64,000 nt of DNA. Origin: Massilia sp. WG5. GTDB taxonomy: Bacteria > Pseudomonadota > Gammaproteobacteria > Burkholderiales > Burkholderiaceae_D. Numbering within the stretch: the first letter of the stretch is position 1; each line of letters begins with the position of its first letter. The notes below the pieces were generated by a model. It searched no databases and was not told the DNA's origin. It saw only the letters and a list, made by a program, of their open reading frames with translations. This document shows positions 45,399 to 53,629 of this stretch, piece by piece. Location: contig NZ_CP012640.2 in NCBI RefSeq assembly GCF_001412595.2, positions 3,844,001 to 3,908,000 of the forward strand, written 5' to 3'. Position numbers and translations under genes: made by a program.

Positions 45399-45427
45399 CG
45401 CTGTCTCTTTGAGGCAGCGGGTTTTTT
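45399..45427 (+). terminator. Rho-independent terminator after rhaI
   Basis: CCGCTG-T-CTC pairs with GAG-G-CAGCGG around a TTT loop (45399-45421), followed by TTTTTT (45422-45427). It separates the rhamnose operon from the next promoter. Confidence 0.9.
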
Positions 45428-45444
45428 GTTGCCGCTAAAAAGAG

Positions 45445-45491
45445 TTGACCGACCCAAAAAGCAGCACTAATATAATCGTAATTATGATTAT
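45445..45491 (+). promoter_or_regulatory. Promoter with overlapping TetR-type operator
   Basis: TTGACC (45445-45450), 17 bp, then TAATAT (45468-45473), which also overlaps TATAAT (45471-45476). A 20-bp palindrome, ATAATCGTAATTATGATTAT at 45472-45491, has only one mismatched pair and covers the -10 and start site, so bound repressor would block transcription. A 15/20 relative is at 50521-50540 before the MFS gene. The TetR gene of this operon is the obvious candidate repressor. Confidence 0.7.
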
Positions 45492-45550
45492 GATTTGACC
45501 CGCCGGCCTGCATTTACCGGTCTTTCCAGAACTTTCCTGAAGGAACTAGC

Positions 45551-46645
45551 ATGCGCTTCTCCGTATTCCTCAATGCCCGCACCATGACGCCGGACGCCGA
45601 CCGCCAGCTGATCGTCGACCTCGAGCAGCACGCGCTGCTGGCGGGCAAGCTCGGCTTCGATGCGATCTTCCTGCCGGACCACCATTTCAACGGCTACATG
45701 CCGGTCGCCAGCGACAGCTTCATGTTCGCGTCCTATCTGGCGGCCAAGCTGCCGGACATGCACTTCGGCTTTTCCGTCACCACCGTGCCGCTGCACCACC
45801 CGATCCGCTTCGTCGAGCGCATCAACATCCTCGACCACCTGACCAAGGGCAAGCTGCTGGTGGGCGTCGGCTCGGGTACGACGCCGGAAGAGATGATCGG
45901 CTTCGGCGTCAACTACAAGGATGCGGGCCGCATCGCCGAGGAAAACCTGGCGGCGGCGGAAGCGCTGTGGAACAAGCGCATGGAAGACGATGCGATCGAG
46001 CTGGACGGCTTCCACAAGGGCCGCGTGCTGCAGCGCATCGCGCCCAGCCCCTATGGCCAGAAGCATGCACGCCTGATGCCGGTGGCGATGAAGGAGGCGA
46101 GCGCCACCCGCGCCGCCGTGAACGGCTGGCCGGCCTTCATTCCGGCCTTCACCCCGCCGCAGATCGGCGGCCTGGAACCGCTCACGCACGTGAAGAAGTA
46201 TTTCTCGAAGTACCACGAGCAACTGCTGGCCGCCGGCCATTCCGACGAGACCGTGGCCGATGCGCTGTCCTGGACCACCCACAGCTACCAGTGCGTGCAC
46301 CTGGCCGAAACCGACGAGCAGGCGCGCGCGGAAGTGCTGGAGATCCTCACCTCCTACCAGGAAGCGGTGGACCGCGAAGCCGCCTTCAACGCCAAGGCCG
46401 AAGCCGACGAGGCGAACAAGAAGACCGACCGCACCAACAGCGCGCTGACCGAGGAGTGGATGGCCACCTGGTGCCTGTACGGCAGCCCGGACACCGTGAT
46501 CGACAAGCTGCGCGCCTACCAGCAGCTCGGCATCGGCAACATCCTGTGCGGCACCGTCACCGGACCCTTGACCGAACAGCGCCTGGCCTATGCCAACCAG
46601 ACCCTGCGACTGCTTGCCGAGCGCGTGATGCCGGCCTTCAAATAA
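45551..46645 (+). CDS. Luciferase-like FMN-dependent monooxygenase
   Basis: 364 residues of the bacterial luciferase TIM-barrel family: MRFSVFLNARTM, then GFDAIFLPDHHFNGY, FGFSVTTVPLHHPIRFVERINILDHLTKGKLL broken across the barrel, VGVGSGTTPEEM and the late GSPDTVIDKLRAYQ. It needs reduced FMN, which the reductase at 49105-49734 can supply, so together they form a two-component monooxygenase. It is the first gene of a TetR-controlled operon with a cytoplasmic GH3. The substrate is not known; a phenolic or terpenoid aglycone would fit. Confidence 0.85.
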   Translation: MRFSVFLNARTMTPDADRQLIVDLEQHALLAGKLGFDAIFLPDHHFNGYMPVASDSFMFASYLAAKLPDMHFGFSVTTVPLHHPIRFVERINILDHLTKGKLLVGVGSGTTPEEMIGFGVNYKDAGRIAEENLAAAEALWNKRMEDDAIELDGFHKGRVLQRIAPSPYGQKHARLMPVAMKEASATRAAVNGWPAFIPAFTPPQIGGLEPLTHVKKYFSKYHEQLLAAGHSDETVADALSWTTHSYQCVHLAETDEQARAEVLEILTSYQEAVDREAAFNAKAEADEANKKTDRTNSALTEEWMATWCLYGSPDTVIDKLRAYQQLGIGNILCGTVTGPLTEQRLAYANQTLRLLAERVMPAFK

Positions 46646-46673
46646 GCATGAAGAGCCACGGAGGAGACGCGCA

Positions 46674-49079
46674 GTGACGATTGAATTGAACGCGAACGAG
46701 ATGGCGACGCTGACGGCGGGCGCCTCGATGTGGTCGACGGCGGCGATGCCGGACGCCGGCATTCCCGCGCTGGCGATGGCGGATGGGCCGATGGGCGTGG
46801 CCGGACCGCGCATCGACGAGCGCGATATCTCGCTGCTGACGCCGGCCCCCGTTGCGCTGGGCGCGAGCTGGGACAAGGCGCTGCTGCAAAGGGTAGGGCG
46901 CCTGGTCGGTGGCGAAGCGATCCGCCGCAAGGTGGACCTGATGCTGGCGCCGAACCTGAACCTCGCGCGCAGCCCGCTGGCCGGACGCGCGTTCGAGTAC
47001 TTTTCCGAAGATCCGCTGCTGTGCGGCGTCCTCGGCGCAGCCTGGATCCAGGGCTGCCAGTCGGTTGGCACGGGCGCCGTGGCCAAGCACCTGGTCTGCA
47101 ACGACAGCGAGACGGCGCGCGACCGGATGAATGCGGTGGTGGATGCGCGCACCCTGCGCGAAGTCTACCTGCAGCCCTTCGAGATGGCGGCGCAGGCCGG
47201 CTGCGCCGGCATGCTGACCGCCTATAACAAGGTCAATGGGGCGTGGTGCGCCGAAGCCGGCAAGATCATCCAGGACGTCGCCAAGGCCGAGTGGAAGTTC
47301 CAGGGCGTGTTCATGAGCGACTGGTTCGGCACCCACTCGACGCTCGGTTCGCTGAATGGCGGCCTGGACCTCGAAATGCCGGGCCCCGCGCGCTACCTGG
47401 GCGCGCACAGCGCCGCCGCGGTCGCCGAAGGGCAAGTGGACATCGCGCGCCTGCACGATGCGGCCGGCCGCGTCGCCGCGACCGCGCGCCGCTTCGGCGT
47501 GGACAAGGGCGAGCCGCTGCCTGCCGCCGAGGCCAGCGCGCTGCTGGTCGAAGCCGCCGCCGCCGGGTTCACGCTGGTGCGCAACGAAGATGCGCTCCTG
47601 CCGCTGGACCCGCTGCGCTTCGGGCGCATCGCCGTCATCGGTCCGAACGCCAGCGCACCCTGTTTCCAGGGCGGGACCTTCGCCAAGATCGCCGTGCGTC
47701 CCGACGCCGTCCTGCCGATCGACGCGCTGCGCGAACGCTTCGGCGACACCATCGTCGCCTACGAGCCGGGCGTCGATCCGCAGCCGAAACTGCCGCGCAT
47801 GGCTGCGCGTCCCGCACGCGCGCTGGACGATGGCTGCACCCGCGGCATGACGCTCGACTATTTCGACAACCCGGCCTGCGCGGGCGCACCGCTGCTGAGC
47901 GAAACCCGCGATACGAATTCTCTGACCTGGTTCCACGGCGTGCATCCGGCCGGCGCCCTCCAGAAGGATGCGGCGACGCGCGCCAGCGGCGTCTACACCG
48001 CGCAAGCCAGCGGCCCGCATCGCTTCTATGTCGGCGGCACCGGCGCGCTGCGCCTGCTGGTGGGCGGCGCTGAAGTGTTCCGGCGCGACGAGCAGCTCGC
48101 GCCCGGCGACGTCATGGGCCGTTTGAAGAGCGGCGACGCCGACAGCGTGCTGGTGGCGCTGCGCGCCGGCCAGGAAGTCGAGGTCGTGGTCGAGCTGCGC
48201 TACACGGCCGCGCGCTGCCAGGGCCTGTGGTACGGCGTGCGCGGCCCGGACAGCAATGAAGCGATGCTGGAGCGCGCCGTCGCTGCCGCGCGCGCGGCCG
48301 ACGCCGTCGTGCTGGTGGTCGGCGAGACCTCGGACGCCAGCGTCGAGAGCAAGGACCGGATCGATACCCGCCTGCCGGAAGAGCAGCTCGCACTGATCGA
48401 ACAGGTGTGCGCGGCGAATCCGAATACCGTCATCGTGACCAACGTCGGCCATGCCTTCGACACGCGCTGGGACAGCCTGGCCCGGGCCGTCCTGCATTGC
48501 TGGTATCCGGGCGAGGAGTTCGGCCCCGCGCTGGCCCAGGTGCTGGCCGGCGACCGCGAGCCGGGCGGACGGATGCCGGTCACGATCGCGCGCGAGGATG
48601 CCGACTACCCGGCGCTTTCGCTGCAGCCCGACGCCAACGGCGACCTGCGCTATGCCGAGGGCACCCGGGTCGGCTACCGCGGCCTGGCGGTGAACGGTGT
48701 CGCCCCGCGCCAGGCTTTCGGCAGCGGCTTCGGCTACACCGGCTTCGCGCTGGAAGCTGCGACGGTCGAACCGGATGGCGCGGACGGCTGGACCGTCACG
48801 GTCCTGGTCCGCAATACCGGCCGCAGGCCCGGCGCCGAGGTCGTGCAGGTCTATCGCGCCGAACCCGAGCTGACGCTGGTCGGCTTCGACAAGGCCTGGC
48901 TGGCGCCCGGCGAGCAGCGCGCGCTCCGCATTCCCGTCGCGCGCCGGCGCCTGCAGGTGTGGGACGGCGGCTGGACCGATCCGGCAGGCAGCGTCAGCCT
49001 GCTGATCGGCCGCGCCAGCGACGACCTGCCGCTCGCCGTACACCTGATTCCCGGCGGCCCCGCAGCCGCTTCCAACTGA
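46674..49079 (+). CDS. Cytoplasmic GH3 beta-glycosidase with PA14 domain
   Basis: 801 residues starting at GTG 46674 behind a strong GGAGGAGA. The GH3 barrel comes first (LAMADGPMG, ARSPLAGRAFEYFSEDP, KH at 138-139, nucleophile D216 in VFMSDWFGTHST). A PA14 module follows (about 385-520, GMTLDYFDNPACAG), then the second GH3 domain (VLVVGETSDASVESKDR) and a C-terminal Fn3-like domain. This is the layout of beta-glucosidases that act on plant glycosides. There is no signal peptide, so its substrate must enter the cytoplasm, perhaps through the MFS protein at 50599-51807. Confidence 0.92.
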   Translation: MTIELNANEMATLTAGASMWSTAAMPDAGIPALAMADGPMGVAGPRIDERDISLLTPAPVALGASWDKALLQRVGRLVGGEAIRRKVDLMLAPNLNLARSPLAGRAFEYFSEDPLLCGVLGAAWIQGCQSVGTGAVAKHLVCNDSETARDRMNAVVDARTLREVYLQPFEMAAQAGCAGMLTAYNKVNGAWCAEAGKIIQDVAKAEWKFQGVFMSDWFGTHSTLGSLNGGLDLEMPGPARYLGAHSAAAVAEGQVDIARLHDAAGRVAATARRFGVDKGEPLPAAEASALLVEAAAAGFTLVRNEDALLPLDPLRFGRIAVIGPNASAPCFQGGTFAKIAVRPDAVLPIDALRERFGDTIVAYEPGVDPQPKLPRMAARPARALDDGCTRGMTLDYFDNPACAGAPLLSETRDTNSLTWFHGVHPAGALQKDAATRASGVYTAQASGPHRFYVGGTGALRLLVGGAEVFRRDEQLAPGDVMGRLKSGDADSVLVALRAGQEVEVVVELRYTAARCQGLWYGVRGPDSNEAMLERAVAAARAADAVVLVVGETSDASVESKDRIDTRLPEEQLALIEQVCAANPNTVIVTNVGHAFDTRWDSLARAVLHCWYPGEEFGPALAQVLAGDREPGGRMPVTIAREDADYPALSLQPDANGDLRYAEGTRVGYRGLAVNGVAPRQAFGSGFGYTGFALEAATVEPDGADGWTVTVLVRNTGRRPGAEVVQVYRAEPELTLVGFDKAWLAPGEQRALRIPVARRRLQVWDGGWTDPAGSVSLLIGRASDDLPLAVHLIPGGPAAASN

Positions 49080-49104
49080 TACGAGCTTTCGAATGGAGAA
49101 CCTC

Positions 49105-49734
49105 ATGAACGCCATGGACACCAACTTCGCCGCCGACCGTGCGCGCCCCTTCATCGTCGGCATCGGCGGGACCACCCGCCCCGGATCGAGCACCGAAAGC
49201 GCGCTGCGCACGGCGCTGCGCTTCGCCGAGGAGATGGGCGCCCGCACCCAGCTGTTCGGCGGCGAAGCCCTCAGCACCCTCGACGTGTATTCGCCCGAGC
49301 AGCGCGAGCGCAGCCCGGCCCAGCAGGCCATCGTCGAGGCCGTGCGCCAGGCCGATGCCGTGATCTTCGCGTCGCCCGGCTACCACGGCGGCGTGTCGGG
49401 TCTCGTGAAAAACGCGATCGACCTGCTGGAAGACACCCGCGGCGACGAGCGCGTCTACCTGGACGGCATGCCGGTCGGCTGCATCGTGACGGCGGCCGGC
49501 TGGCAGGGCTGCAATACGACGCTGGGCGCGCTGCGCTCGATCGTGCACGCGCTGCGCGGCTGGCCGACGCCACTGGGCGTGACCCTAAACACGGCCGGCG
49601 TGAAGCTGTTCGATGCGCAGGGCGCCTGCCTGGATGCCCAGGTCGAGGCCAGCCTCAGGCTGCTGGCCGAGCAGGTGGTGAAGCCGGCGGCGGCCTTCGC
49701 GCGCAGCCATAAGCAATCGGAAGTTTCCGTATAA
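49105..49734 (+). CDS. NADPH-dependent FMN reductase
   Basis: 209 residues from ATG 49105, which has GGAGA correctly spaced (an ATG at 49093 lies before that site). The flavodoxin-like fold shows GIGGTTRPGSST at the N-terminus and VIFASPGYHGGVSGLVKNAIDL in the middle (split here by the catalytic loop), typical of the FMN_red family. It should provide FMNH2 to the luciferase-like monooxygenase two genes upstream. GH3 lies between them in the same operon. Confidence 0.87.
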   Translation: MNAMDTNFAADRARPFIVGIGGTTRPGSSTESALRTALRFAEEMGARTQLFGGEALSTLDVYSPEQRERSPAQQAIVEAVRQADAVIFASPGYHGGVSGLVKNAIDLLEDTRGDERVYLDGMPVGCIVTAAGWQGCNTTLGALRSIVHALRGWPTPLGVTLNTAGVKLFDAQGACLDAQVEASLRLLAEQVVKPAAAFARSHKQSEVSV

Positions 49735-49754
49735 TCGGCGCTTTCGATCACTTC

Positions 49755-50420
49755 ATGTCCCTGACGACCTTCATGCAGAGCGCTACTGCCCATGTCCGGG
49801 CGCCCAAACAGGGACGCAGCCGGCAATCGTTCGAACGCATCATCGAGGCGACCATCGAGTTGTGCCGCGAACGTCCTTATGACCAGATCACGCTGGCGGA
49901 AATCTGCAACCGCGCCGGCGTCTCCACGGGCGCGCTGTACGGCCGCGTGACCGGCAAGGACGAGTTGCTGCGCGCCGTGCAGGTACAGTTCCTGGAACGC
50001 CTGGGCGAGCAGTTCGCCGACGAGGCGCAGCGCATCGCCGAACGGGCGCATGGACTGGCCGAGGTCGTTCCCGCCGTGGTGGCAGGGCTCGGCCGGCTGC
50101 TCATGGAAAACGCCAGCGTGCTGCGTTCCTTCATGCTGCGCAGTTCGGCCGACGAGGCGATCGCCGCCGCCGGACGCAAGTCGGCGCAGGAGAACCATGC
50201 CAAGTTCAGCCGCCTGGTCGAGGCCTGCCGCAGCGAGATCCTGCATCCGAACCCGGAGCGGGCGATCTCGGCGAGCATGCAGCTCATCTATGCTTCCCAG
50301 GCCCGCTTCCTTGGCCTGGACAGTGTCGGCGGCATGGGCGAAGCCAGCAGCTGGACCGACCTGCTGGAAGACCTGGGCGACATGATGCTGGCCTATCTCC
50401 GCTTCGTACCCGCGCGCTGA
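49755..50420 (+). CDS. TetR-family repressor
   Basis: 221 residues with an N-terminal TetR helix-turn-helix (about 21-67, FERIIEATIELCRERPYDQITLAEICNRAGVS broken by the turn, then TGALYGRVTGKDELLRAV) and a divergent helical ligand domain. It is the fourth gene of the monooxygenase-GH3-reductase operon, 20 bp after the reductase. The palindromes at 45472-45491 and 50521-50540 suggest that it controls its own operon and the MFS gene. The ligand is unknown, likely a substrate or product of the operon. Confidence 0.87.
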   Translation: MSLTTFMQSATAHVRAPKQGRSRQSFERIIEATIELCRERPYDQITLAEICNRAGVSTGALYGRVTGKDELLRAVQVQFLERLGEQFADEAQRIAERAHGLAEVVPAVVAGLGRLLMENASVLRSFMLRSSADEAIAAAGRKSAQENHAKFSRLVEACRSEILHPNPERAISASMQLIYASQARFLGLDSVGGMGEASSWTDLLEDLGDMMLAYLRFVPAR

Positions 50421-50450
50421 GCCCGGAACGCCACGACCGCCTATTCATCC

Positions 50451-50471
50451 GGTGGATGGCAGCTATCCACC
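50451..50471. repeat. Inverted repeat downstream of tetR
   Basis: GGTGGAT (50451-50457) and ATCCACC (50465-50471) are perfect 7-bp arms around 7 bases. There is no adjacent T-run, so it is a weak terminator at best. The inner GATGGCAGCTATC is one base from the island dyad, but no -10 lies 47-49 bp on. Confidence 0.45.
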
Positions 50472-50520
50472 GAATCAGCCACAAGGCATGATTTTTCGCT
50501 TTGGAAAACCGCAAGACGAC

Positions 50521-50540
50521 ATTATCATAATTCTGGTTCT
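50521..50540 (+). promoter_or_regulatory. Second TetR-type operator, before the MFS gene
   Basis: ATTATCATAATTCTGGTTCT matches the palindrome at 45472-45491 in 15 of 20 positions, with the left half matching 10 of 12. It is 58 bp before the MFS start codon, well placed for repression. Confidence 0.5.
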
Positions 50541-50598
50541 AGTTCCTGCGTAAGACAGGATGCGGCGCCACGCCGCGGCCACGACAAGGAGACATGCA

Positions 50599-51807
50599 AT
50601 GCGCAGCACCCCCGAACAACGCAAGGCGGACTGGCGCCAGGGCTGGATCCTGGTGATTTCCGGCTTCCTGCCGGTGATGGCGATCATTGCCCTCGCGCCG
50701 ACCCTGCCGACCCTGCTGGGCCACTTCCGCGACGTACCGAATCCGGCCTTGATGGTGCCGCTCCTGATCACCGCCCCCAGCGCCTGCATCGCCTTGCTGG
50801 CGCCGAGCGCCGGAGCGATCGCGGACCGTTTCGGGCGCCGTCCCTTGCTGTTGTGGGCCATGGCCTTCTACGGCGCCGGTGGCCTGGTCCCCTTTGCCAT
50901 CGATAACTTCTGGGCGGTGGTGGCGGGACGCGTCGTGATCGGCATCGGCGAGGCCGGCGTGCTGACCGTGGTGAACACGCTGCTGGCCGACTACTTCGAA
51001 GAAAAGGAACGCCACCGCTGGCTGATGCTGCAGGGCGTGGTCGGCTCGGTGCTGGGCACCCTGACCATGGCCAGTTCCGGCTTCCTGGCCGCGCAGGGCT
51101 GGCAGTGGCCCTTCCTCGTGTACGCCGTCGCGATCCCGATCCTGCTGGCCAGCCTGGCCTTCCTGTTCGAGCCGGCGCCGCGCCAGAAGGGCAGCCTCGC
51201 GAGCCAGGCGGCCGCGGCGACGCCGTTTCCCTATACGATCGCCTTCATGGTGGCCGGCGTGACCGTGCTGCTGTCGACGATCTACTATGTCCAGGTCATC
51301 AATTTCTCGGTGCTGCTGAAGGAACTCGGGGTGAGCGATCCGGAAAAGATCGGCCTGTCGATGGCCCTGCCGAGCATCGGCGTGCCGCTGGGCGCGATCC
51401 TGTTCAAGCTGACCACGCGCTTCGGCGCCGGCGCCCAGATCTTCCTGGTCTTCCTCGGCTACGCGATCGGCCTGTCCGGCATCGGCCTGGCGCCCGACTA
51501 CAAGGTGGCGCTCGGCTTCGCCTTCGTCCAGCAGCTGGCCAACGGGATCATCGTGCCGGCCCTGATCGCCTGGGCCCAGAGCAAATTCTCGTTCGAGCAC
51601 CGCGGCCGCGGCATGGGCTGGTGGGCGAGCTCCTTCTTCGTGGCCCAGTTCCTGTCGCCGGCGGTGGTCAACCTGATGCGCAGCTCGGTCGGCAACCTGC
51701 AGGGCGCCTTCCTGGCCTTCGGCCTGATCTCGGCCGCCTGCGCGGTCGGGGCCTGCCTGCTGCACGTCCGCGCCGGGCGCATGGCGCGTCCGCAACCGGG
51801 GGTATGA
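50599..51807 (+). CDS. MFS transporter of the TetR unit
   Basis: 402 residues from ATG 50599 (AAGGAGA 7 bp upstream). It has about 12 hydrophobic segments and the motif A loop AIADRFGRRPLLL, with GIGEAGVLTVVNTLLADYF in helix 4 to the next loop, as in sugar-phosphate or aromatic acid MFS importers. Since the GH3 and monooxygenase are cytoplasmic, it is the likely importer of their glycoside substrate, under the same repressor. The direction of transport is inferred. Confidence 0.85.
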   Translation: MRSTPEQRKADWRQGWILVISGFLPVMAIIALAPTLPTLLGHFRDVPNPALMVPLLITAPSACIALLAPSAGAIADRFGRRPLLLWAMAFYGAGGLVPFAIDNFWAVVAGRVVIGIGEAGVLTVVNTLLADYFEEKERHRWLMLQGVVGSVLGTLTMASSGFLAAQGWQWPFLVYAVAIPILLASLAFLFEPAPRQKGSLASQAAAATPFPYTIAFMVAGVTVLLSTIYYVQVINFSVLLKELGVSDPEKIGLSMALPSIGVPLGAILFKLTTRFGAGAQIFLVFLGYAIGLSGIGLAPDYKVALGFAFVQQLANGIIVPALIAWAQSKFSFEHRGRGMGWWASSFFVAQFLSPAVVNLMRSSVGNLQGAFLAFGLISAACAVGACLLHVRAGRMARPQPGV

Positions 51808-51989
51808 CAGCCATGCCGGCGCTCATGACCATCGTTGGCTCGACCACGGCGCTTCAAATCACTGTCTTGCTCGGCGGCGTCGCCACCTTCTGCGGCGTCG
51901 TGCTGTCCCGCGCCAATCCGCTGTGCACCTGGCTCGAGTGGGCCGGCGTCTGTTGCGACGACGGCGAGGACACGCAGCGCCATTCCTGA
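51804..51989 (+). CDS. Small single-pass membrane protein, WLEW-motif type (paralogue)
   Basis: 61 residues; ATG 51804 overlaps the MFS stop (ATGA), with ATG 51813 as an alternative. One hydrophobic segment (VLLGGVATFCGVVL) is followed by P-x-C-x-WLEW and an acidic tail with a Cys pair. Over the 26 residues from the V-L pair it matches the protein at 5054-5218 in 14 positions. I do not recognise a family. Coupling to the MFS gene suggests a transporter-associated role. Confidence 0.6.
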   Translation: MTAMPALMTIVGSTTALQITVLLGGVATFCGVVLSRANPLCTWLEWAGVCCDDGEDTQRHS

Positions 51990-52007
51990 ACACGAAGGGG
52001 AACAAGC

Positions 52008-52487
52008 ATGCCATACCAAAACAAGCTCGCGGGCCTGCTGCCCGGCGCCGCACTGCTGGCTGCACTGCTGGCCGCACCGACGGCTGCCGGCGCCGCCCAT
52101 GCCGCCGATCCGGACGACACCAACCGCGCCGCCATGCGCGCCTTCGTCGATACGGCCTACGGACAGAAACAGGTGCGCAAGGCCTACGAGGCCTACGCTG
52201 CTGCGGACCTGGTCCAGCACAATCCGAACATCGCCGACGGCAGGGAGGCGGCGATCGCCGAAATCGAAGGCCTGCTGAAGAACCCCGCGGCGCACTTCGA
52301 GGTCAAGCACATCCTCGTCGACGGCGACATGGCGGCGGTCCATTTCCGCGGCAGCCTGGGCCCGGGCATGGGCGCCGCCGTGGTCGAAGTGTTCCGCCTG
52401 AAGGATGGCAAGATCGTCGAGCACTGGGATGCCTTCCAGGTGATGGATCCGAAGGTGAACGCGCGCAATCCGCATCCGTATTTCTGA
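52008..52487 (+). CDS. Exported SnoaL/NTF2-like protein
   Basis: 159 residues with a signal peptide (about 1-32, Ala-rich, ending AHA-A). The rest is a SnoaL-like cone fold: MRAFVDTAYGQKQVRKAYEAY, the DLVQHNP motif and VVEVFRLKDGKIVEHWDAFQVM. The family includes polyketide cyclases and many proteins of unknown role. It is followed in the same frame, after its TGA, by the ThuA sequence. Confidence 0.82.
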   Translation: MPYQNKLAGLLPGAALLAALLAAPTAAGAAHAADPDDTNRAAMRAFVDTAYGQKQVRKAYEAYAAADLVQHNPNIADGREAAIAEIEGLLKNPAAHFEVKHILVDGDMAAVHFRGSLGPGMGAAVVEVFRLKDGKIVEHWDAFQVMDPKVNARNPHPYF

Positions 52488-53330
52488 GGCCGGCCGGGAC
52501 CGGCGCCGGGCGAATCGATCGAGCACTATTTCGCACACCTGAAGACCGGCCCGCGCTCTCCATCGAAGAAGCAGGTGCTGGTGCTCGGCGGCGCCAGGAA
52601 GTTCCAGCACGATTCGATTTCGACGGCCATGGCCAGCGTCTTCGCCTGGGGTGAAGGCACCGGCCTGTGGGATGCCGAACTGCGCACCGACTTCGCGCTG
52701 GTGCGCGACCGCGGCGGCGAGCCGATGAATGCAGGTTTCCAGCCGAAAGGATTGCGCGACTTCGACGCCATCGTGATCGCCAGCGCGGATGGGGAATGGG
52801 AACTGGCGCCCGACCAGAAGCGCGCCTTGCTCGACTTCGTCCGTTCGGGCAAAGGGCTGGTCGTCATGCATGCGGGGATCGATGCGAATCACGGCTGGCG
52901 CGACTATATCGACATGATCGGCGCGGAACAGGTCGGGCATCCGTACAACACGGTGGAGCAGCCGATTCACCCCTTCACTCTGCTGAACGAACAGCGCGGG
53001 TTTCCGGCAACGGCCTTCCTGCCGGGCCGTTTCGTCAAGCAGGACGAACTGTACACGCTGCGTAACTGGTCGCGGTCGGATATCGATGTCCTGCTGCGCA
53101 TCGACGAAACGACGGTGCAGGATGTCGGCGACGAAGCGCCGCCGGACCGCGATCTCCCGGTCGCATGGATCAAATCCTATGGAAAGGGGCGGGTATTCGC
53201 CTCGACCCTGGGCCACACCCGCGAAGCGTTCAGGGATCCGGATATCGCGCGCATGTACACGCAGGCCATCGAATGGTCGCTCGGTCTGGTCGATGGTCCG
53301 CCGCCGCGGCCGCATTCGAACGGTGAATAG
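52488..53330 (+). pseudogene. ThuA-domain protein lacking a proper start (5' truncated)
   Basis: The ThuA domain (glutamine-amidotransferase-like fold of sugar metabolism genes) is complete from the first strand (QVLVLGGARKFQHDS) through LVVMHAGIDANHGWRDYI, and ends with YGKGRVFASTLGHT. But no ATG or ribosome site precedes it. The frame is open back to the TGA of the SnoaL gene at 52485, reading PGESIEHYFAHLKTGPRSP. The first usable codon is GTG 52575, inside the first strand. Either a signal peptide and start were lost, or GTG 52575 or readthrough is used. Its stop codon lies within the next operator. Confidence 0.6.
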
Positions 53331-53379
53331 CAGGTATCGATAAAATCATGAGCCGGCGGGCGCGGTCGGCGGCTATGCT
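53326..53379 (+). promoter_or_regulatory. Dyad operator and -10 for the small protein-LysR unit
   Basis: AATAGCAGGTATC at 53326-53338 has one change from the consensus, then GATAAAATCATGAG. TATGCT (53374-53379) starts 48 bp after the first base. The block from GGTATC/CTATC through GATAAAATCA-GAGCC is shared with the copy at 58107. The ThuA stop TAG (53328-53330) is inside the dyad. Confidence 0.7.
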
Positions 53380-53411
53380 TGTCCATACAAAACCGACAAA
53401 GCGGAGACAAC

Positions 53412-53603
53412 ATGAAATCCCGACTGGCCCCAGCGAGCCTGGCGCACCACTTTCATCGTCCTTTCAGCCTTGGCAGCGCCTTTCGCGGCTATGAACCGCT
53501 CCTGCGCATTGGCCAGTTGATCCTGCTGTTCTGGCTTGCGATGGCCGGCGCGAAGGTGCTGGCCCAGGCCCTGGTGCATGGCGCCGGGATGCTGTTGTCC
53601 TGA
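53412..53603 (+). CDS. Small membrane protein upstream of a NodD-like regulator
   Basis: 63 residues with a basic, His-containing N-terminus and one hydrophobic segment (about 31-52, LLRIGQLILLFWLAMAGAKVLA). GGAGA lies 4 bp before the ATG. No family is recognised. It is the first gene after an island operator and is 26 bp before the LysR gene, so the two are probably co-transcribed. It is unrelated in sequence to the two WLEW proteins. Confidence 0.6.
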   Translation: MKSRLAPASLAHHFHRPFSLGSAFRGYEPLLRIGQLILLFWLAMAGAKVLAQALVHGAGMLLS

Positions 53604-53629
53604 GCGTCGACGGCATGAACGTCCAAAGC

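Noticed and set aside
50451..50471. Inverted repeat containing GATGGCAGCTATC as a ninth island operator
   Set aside because: No -10-like sequence lies 47-49 bp downstream, and the longer GGTGGAT/ATCCACC arms explain the symmetry better as a separate element.
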